DNA from: an uncultured Collinsella sp.
Lineage (GTDB): Bacteria; Actinomycetota; Coriobacteriia; Coriobacteriales; Coriobacteriaceae
NCBI GenBank assembly: GCA_902465465.1
Contig: CABQNF010000047.1
Span: forward strand, 1-7,434
Direction: 5' to 3'
DNA: 7,434 bases
Shown here piece after piece: positions 5,795 through 7,434 of this stretch. Each line of letters opens with the position of its first letter. The stretch's first letter is position 1. The position numbers and the translations under genes were made by a program. Below the pieces are notes generated by a model. The model was not told the origin of the DNA and searched no databases. It saw only the letters and a program-made list of their open reading frames with translations.

Positions 5795-6565
5795 CTAGTC
5801 CGTAGCACCGCTTTCGGTTCCATACGACGGCGAAGGCGCCTCGACCACATGGTGATATCGATCGATATAGATTGCACGGGCACTCAGGCGTTGCACCAAA
5901 TCCTGGTGATGTGTGCTCATCAAGACCGTCTTACCCGCCGCGACGTAGGCCAGCAAGAAGTTGACCACGATGTCGCATGAATCCTCGTCGAGCCCATTAG
6001 TAGGTTCGTCGAGAACCAAGATATCGGGGTTCATCGATACGACTGCCGCCAGCGCCACACGCTTCTTTTGCCCACCCGAAAGCTGATAGGGCGAGGCATC
6101 GACCAGGTCGGCAACTTGAAACAGTTCTATGGCATCGTGCACGCGACGGTCGAGCTCGTCTGCCGGCAGCCCCATCTGCGCGGGACCAAAAGCAACTTCC
6201 TCACCCACCGTAGCGCAGAACAACTGGGCGTCGGCATTCTGGAACACAAAGCCCACGCGCTGATGGAACCGCTGGGCCGTCGCGGAATCCTTGAGATATG
6301 CCGCATCGACCATACACCCGTCAAACAGGTATGCCCCTGCGTCCGCGAGTTCAAGGCCGTTAATAAGACGCATAATCGTCGTCTTACCGCAGCCGTTGGG
6401 ACCGAGCAGGGCAACGAGTTCACCACGATCGACCTGCAGCGACACGCCATCGACAACCGTATGCCCCGCATAGGAGAACACCACGTCGCGCAACTCAATA
6501 AGCGGCGCGCCCTCGGCGCCGCCCGCACCGTTCGTGCCCGCCGCACTATTCATATCGATCGTCAA
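5795..6565 (-). CDS. Energy-coupling factor (ECF) transporter ATP-binding protein, CbiO/EcfA type
   Basis: This cytoplasmic subunit hydrolyses ATP to drive uptake of a vitamin or a metal such as cobalt or nickel through an ECF transporter. The 256-residue protein has the full ABC set: Walker A GPNGCGKTT (55-63), Q-loop Gln109 in FVFQNADAQLF, signature LSGGQKKR (162-169), Walker B ILVLDEP (182-188) with catalytic Glu187, and H-loop His219 in STHH. FVFQN(A/P)D.QLF followed by TVGEEVAFGP is typical of the CbiO/EcfA family rather than of other importers. The start is a TTG at 6565, chosen because GGGAAGGGCG lies upstream at usable spacing (AAGGG, 6573-6577). The next ATG (6553, four codons in) is too far from that site. 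A Gly/Ala-rich N-terminal stretch of about 20 residues precedes the domain. It lies 44 bases after the EcfT gene, clearly in one operon. Only one ATPase gene is visible, so it may work as a homodimer. Substrate cannot be told. Confidence 0.93.
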   Translation of the reverse strand: MTIDMNSAAGTNGAGGAEGAPLIELRDVVFSYAGHTVVDGVSLQVDRGELVALLGPNGCGKTTIMRLINGLELADAGAYLFDGCMVDAAYLKDSATAQRFHQRVGFVFQNADAQLFCATVGEEVAFGPAQMGLPADELDRRVHDAIELFQVADLVDASPYQLSGGQKKRVALAAVVSMNPDILVLDEPTNGLDEDSCDIVVNFLLAYVAAGKTVLMSTHHQDLVQRLSARAIYIDRYHHVVEAPSPSYGTESGATD

Positions 6566-6609
6566 AACGTCGCCCTTCCCTACTCACATCGACGGCTAGA
6601 CCGCCCGCG

Positions 6610-7434
6610 CTACAGTACCGCACACAACACGGCGAGCAACGCCACGCCGACCGCATAGACCCCATCGCGCCAGCCAAAGCCGCTCCGCGCGGGAGCCGGA
6701 TACGCGCCGGCAAAGCCGCGGCAGAGCATGGCCTCGTCCATCGCGCGGCTGCATTCCATCGCCTTGATAAAGGTCATGCCCATGATACCCGCGACCGAGT
6801 CGGTGCGCGAAAACCCCTCAGGCGCGCGACCCACACTGCGCAGCATGACCGATTCGGTCAGATCGTGCGCCGTTCGGCCCAGCACCTCGATGTGCTTGAG
6901 CGCCATATCAAACGTAAAGATGACCTCGTCGGGTAGATGCAGCATCTTGAGCGCCGCCGACATGCGGCTCCAGGTAAGCGTCCACGAAACGCCCAGCACC
7001 AGCGACACATTAATGAAGGTCTTGAGCGCGATCTTGAGCATGGCGCCCGTGGCAGACGCGCCCAGCAGCAGGGCAGGCAATGCCAGAACCACCGCAAGCC
7101 CCGTGGCGCCGAGCGCCGGTACAATGGTCGCACGCAGCCCGCGTGCGGGGCGCACCGCGACCAGCACCAGCGCAATGGCCGCCATCAACATGAGGTACAG
7201 CGGGCTTTGTGTCAGGCACACGCACAGGACGCAAACGAATATCCCCACCAGGCGCACCGGAGCCGAAACGCAAGAAAGGGCGCGGTCGACCATCGACCCG
7301 CCCTCGTGCGCGCCTCCACCCAGGCGAACCCGCTCAAGCAGGCTCGCCAGGTGCAGGACGTTCTTTTGCATCACGCGATGACGAGCGCCCGTGGGCTCGT
7401 AACGCTGCTCGACCGCAAGCCAGCTAGGCAGCTC
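6610..7434 (-). CDS. ECF transporter transmembrane protein, EcfT/CbiQ family (5' end outside window)
   Basis: This membrane scaffold of an ECF transporter links the ATPases to the substrate-binding S component. The frame stays open to the right edge, giving 274 visible residues. In-frame GTG (7374) and ATG (7371) exist, but the codons before them encode a coherent LPSWLAVEQRYEPTGARHR stretch resembling the N-terminal extension of related CbiQ proteins, so the true start is probably at or beyond the edge. Visible hydrophobic segments, numbered from the edge: about 62-75, 79-94, 104-125, 135-152 and a C-terminal one at about 255-274. The coupling-helix motifs are Ser-Arg-Ala (229-231) and Cys-Arg-Gly (238-240) in AMLCRGF; the Arg residues match those that contact the ATPase in EcfT, though Ala is more usual in the first position. 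The gene is followed by its ATPase partner. A CbiM/CbiN or S component is expected upstream, beyond the window, and would fix the substrate. Confidence 0.88.
   Translation of the reverse strand, partial: ELPSWLAVEQRYEPTGARHRVMQKNVLHLASLLERVRLGGGAHEGGSMVDRALSCVSAPVRLVGIFVCVLCVCLTQSPLYLMLMAAIALVLVAVRPARGLRATIVPALGATGLAVVLALPALLLGASATGAMLKIALKTFINVSLVLGVSWTLTWSRMSAALKMLHLPDEVIFTFDMALKHIEVLGRTAHDLTESVMLRSVGRAPEGFSRTDSVAGIMGMTFIKAMECSRAMDEAMLCRGFAGAYPAPARSGFGWRDGVYAVGVALLAVLCAVL

Overview
The window looks like chromosomal DNA of a high-GC gut actinobacterium of the class Coriobacteriia, most likely Collinsella or a close relative. This is inferred from the protein style of the pyruvate kinase, the ECF transporter pair and a solitary AbiEi-like/DUF559-like protein. 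No rRNA or other marker gene is present to confirm it. No mobile element, tRNA, rRNA or CRISPR array is visible.

Layout. (1) 1-1481, minus strand: N-terminal 493 codons of a P2-type, probably Ca2+-exporting, P-type ATPase, cut by the left edge. (2) 1482-1922: a 441-base divergent regulatory region. It holds an unusually structured leader for the ATPase, in which the Shine-Dalgarno sequence is sequestered in a 12-bp helix and its loop is complementary to the loop of an upstream hairpin. It also holds two palindromic operator candidates and the pyruvate kinase promoter. (3) 1923-3383, plus strand: complete pyruvate kinase, ended by a strong intrinsic terminator (3398-3434). (4) 3435-3792: gene-free, lower-GC stretch with a 34-nt imperfect inverted repeat just upstream of (5) 3793-4869, plus strand: a protein with an AbiEi-antitoxin-like N-terminal part and a DUF559/Vsr-like nuclease-fold C-terminal part. 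(6) 4866-5714, minus strand: zinc-dependent phospholipase C-like protein, converging on the previous gene with a 4-base overlap at a shared CTAG. (7) 5795-6565 and 6610-7434, minus strand: the ATPase and transmembrane (EcfT/CbiQ) subunits of an energy-coupling-factor transporter. The EcfT gene runs off the right edge.

How it fits together. The ATPase and pyruvate kinase are divergent housekeeping genes sharing one control region. The ECF pair is an operon whose substrate-binding component must lie beyond the right edge or elsewhere. The AbiEi/DUF559-like gene looks like a solitary accessory gene. The two observations most worth following are the kissing-loop-like ATPase leader, which resembles a riboswitch or translational switch but matches no class I recognise, and the inverted repeat preceding the AbiEi-like gene, which suggests autoregulation.
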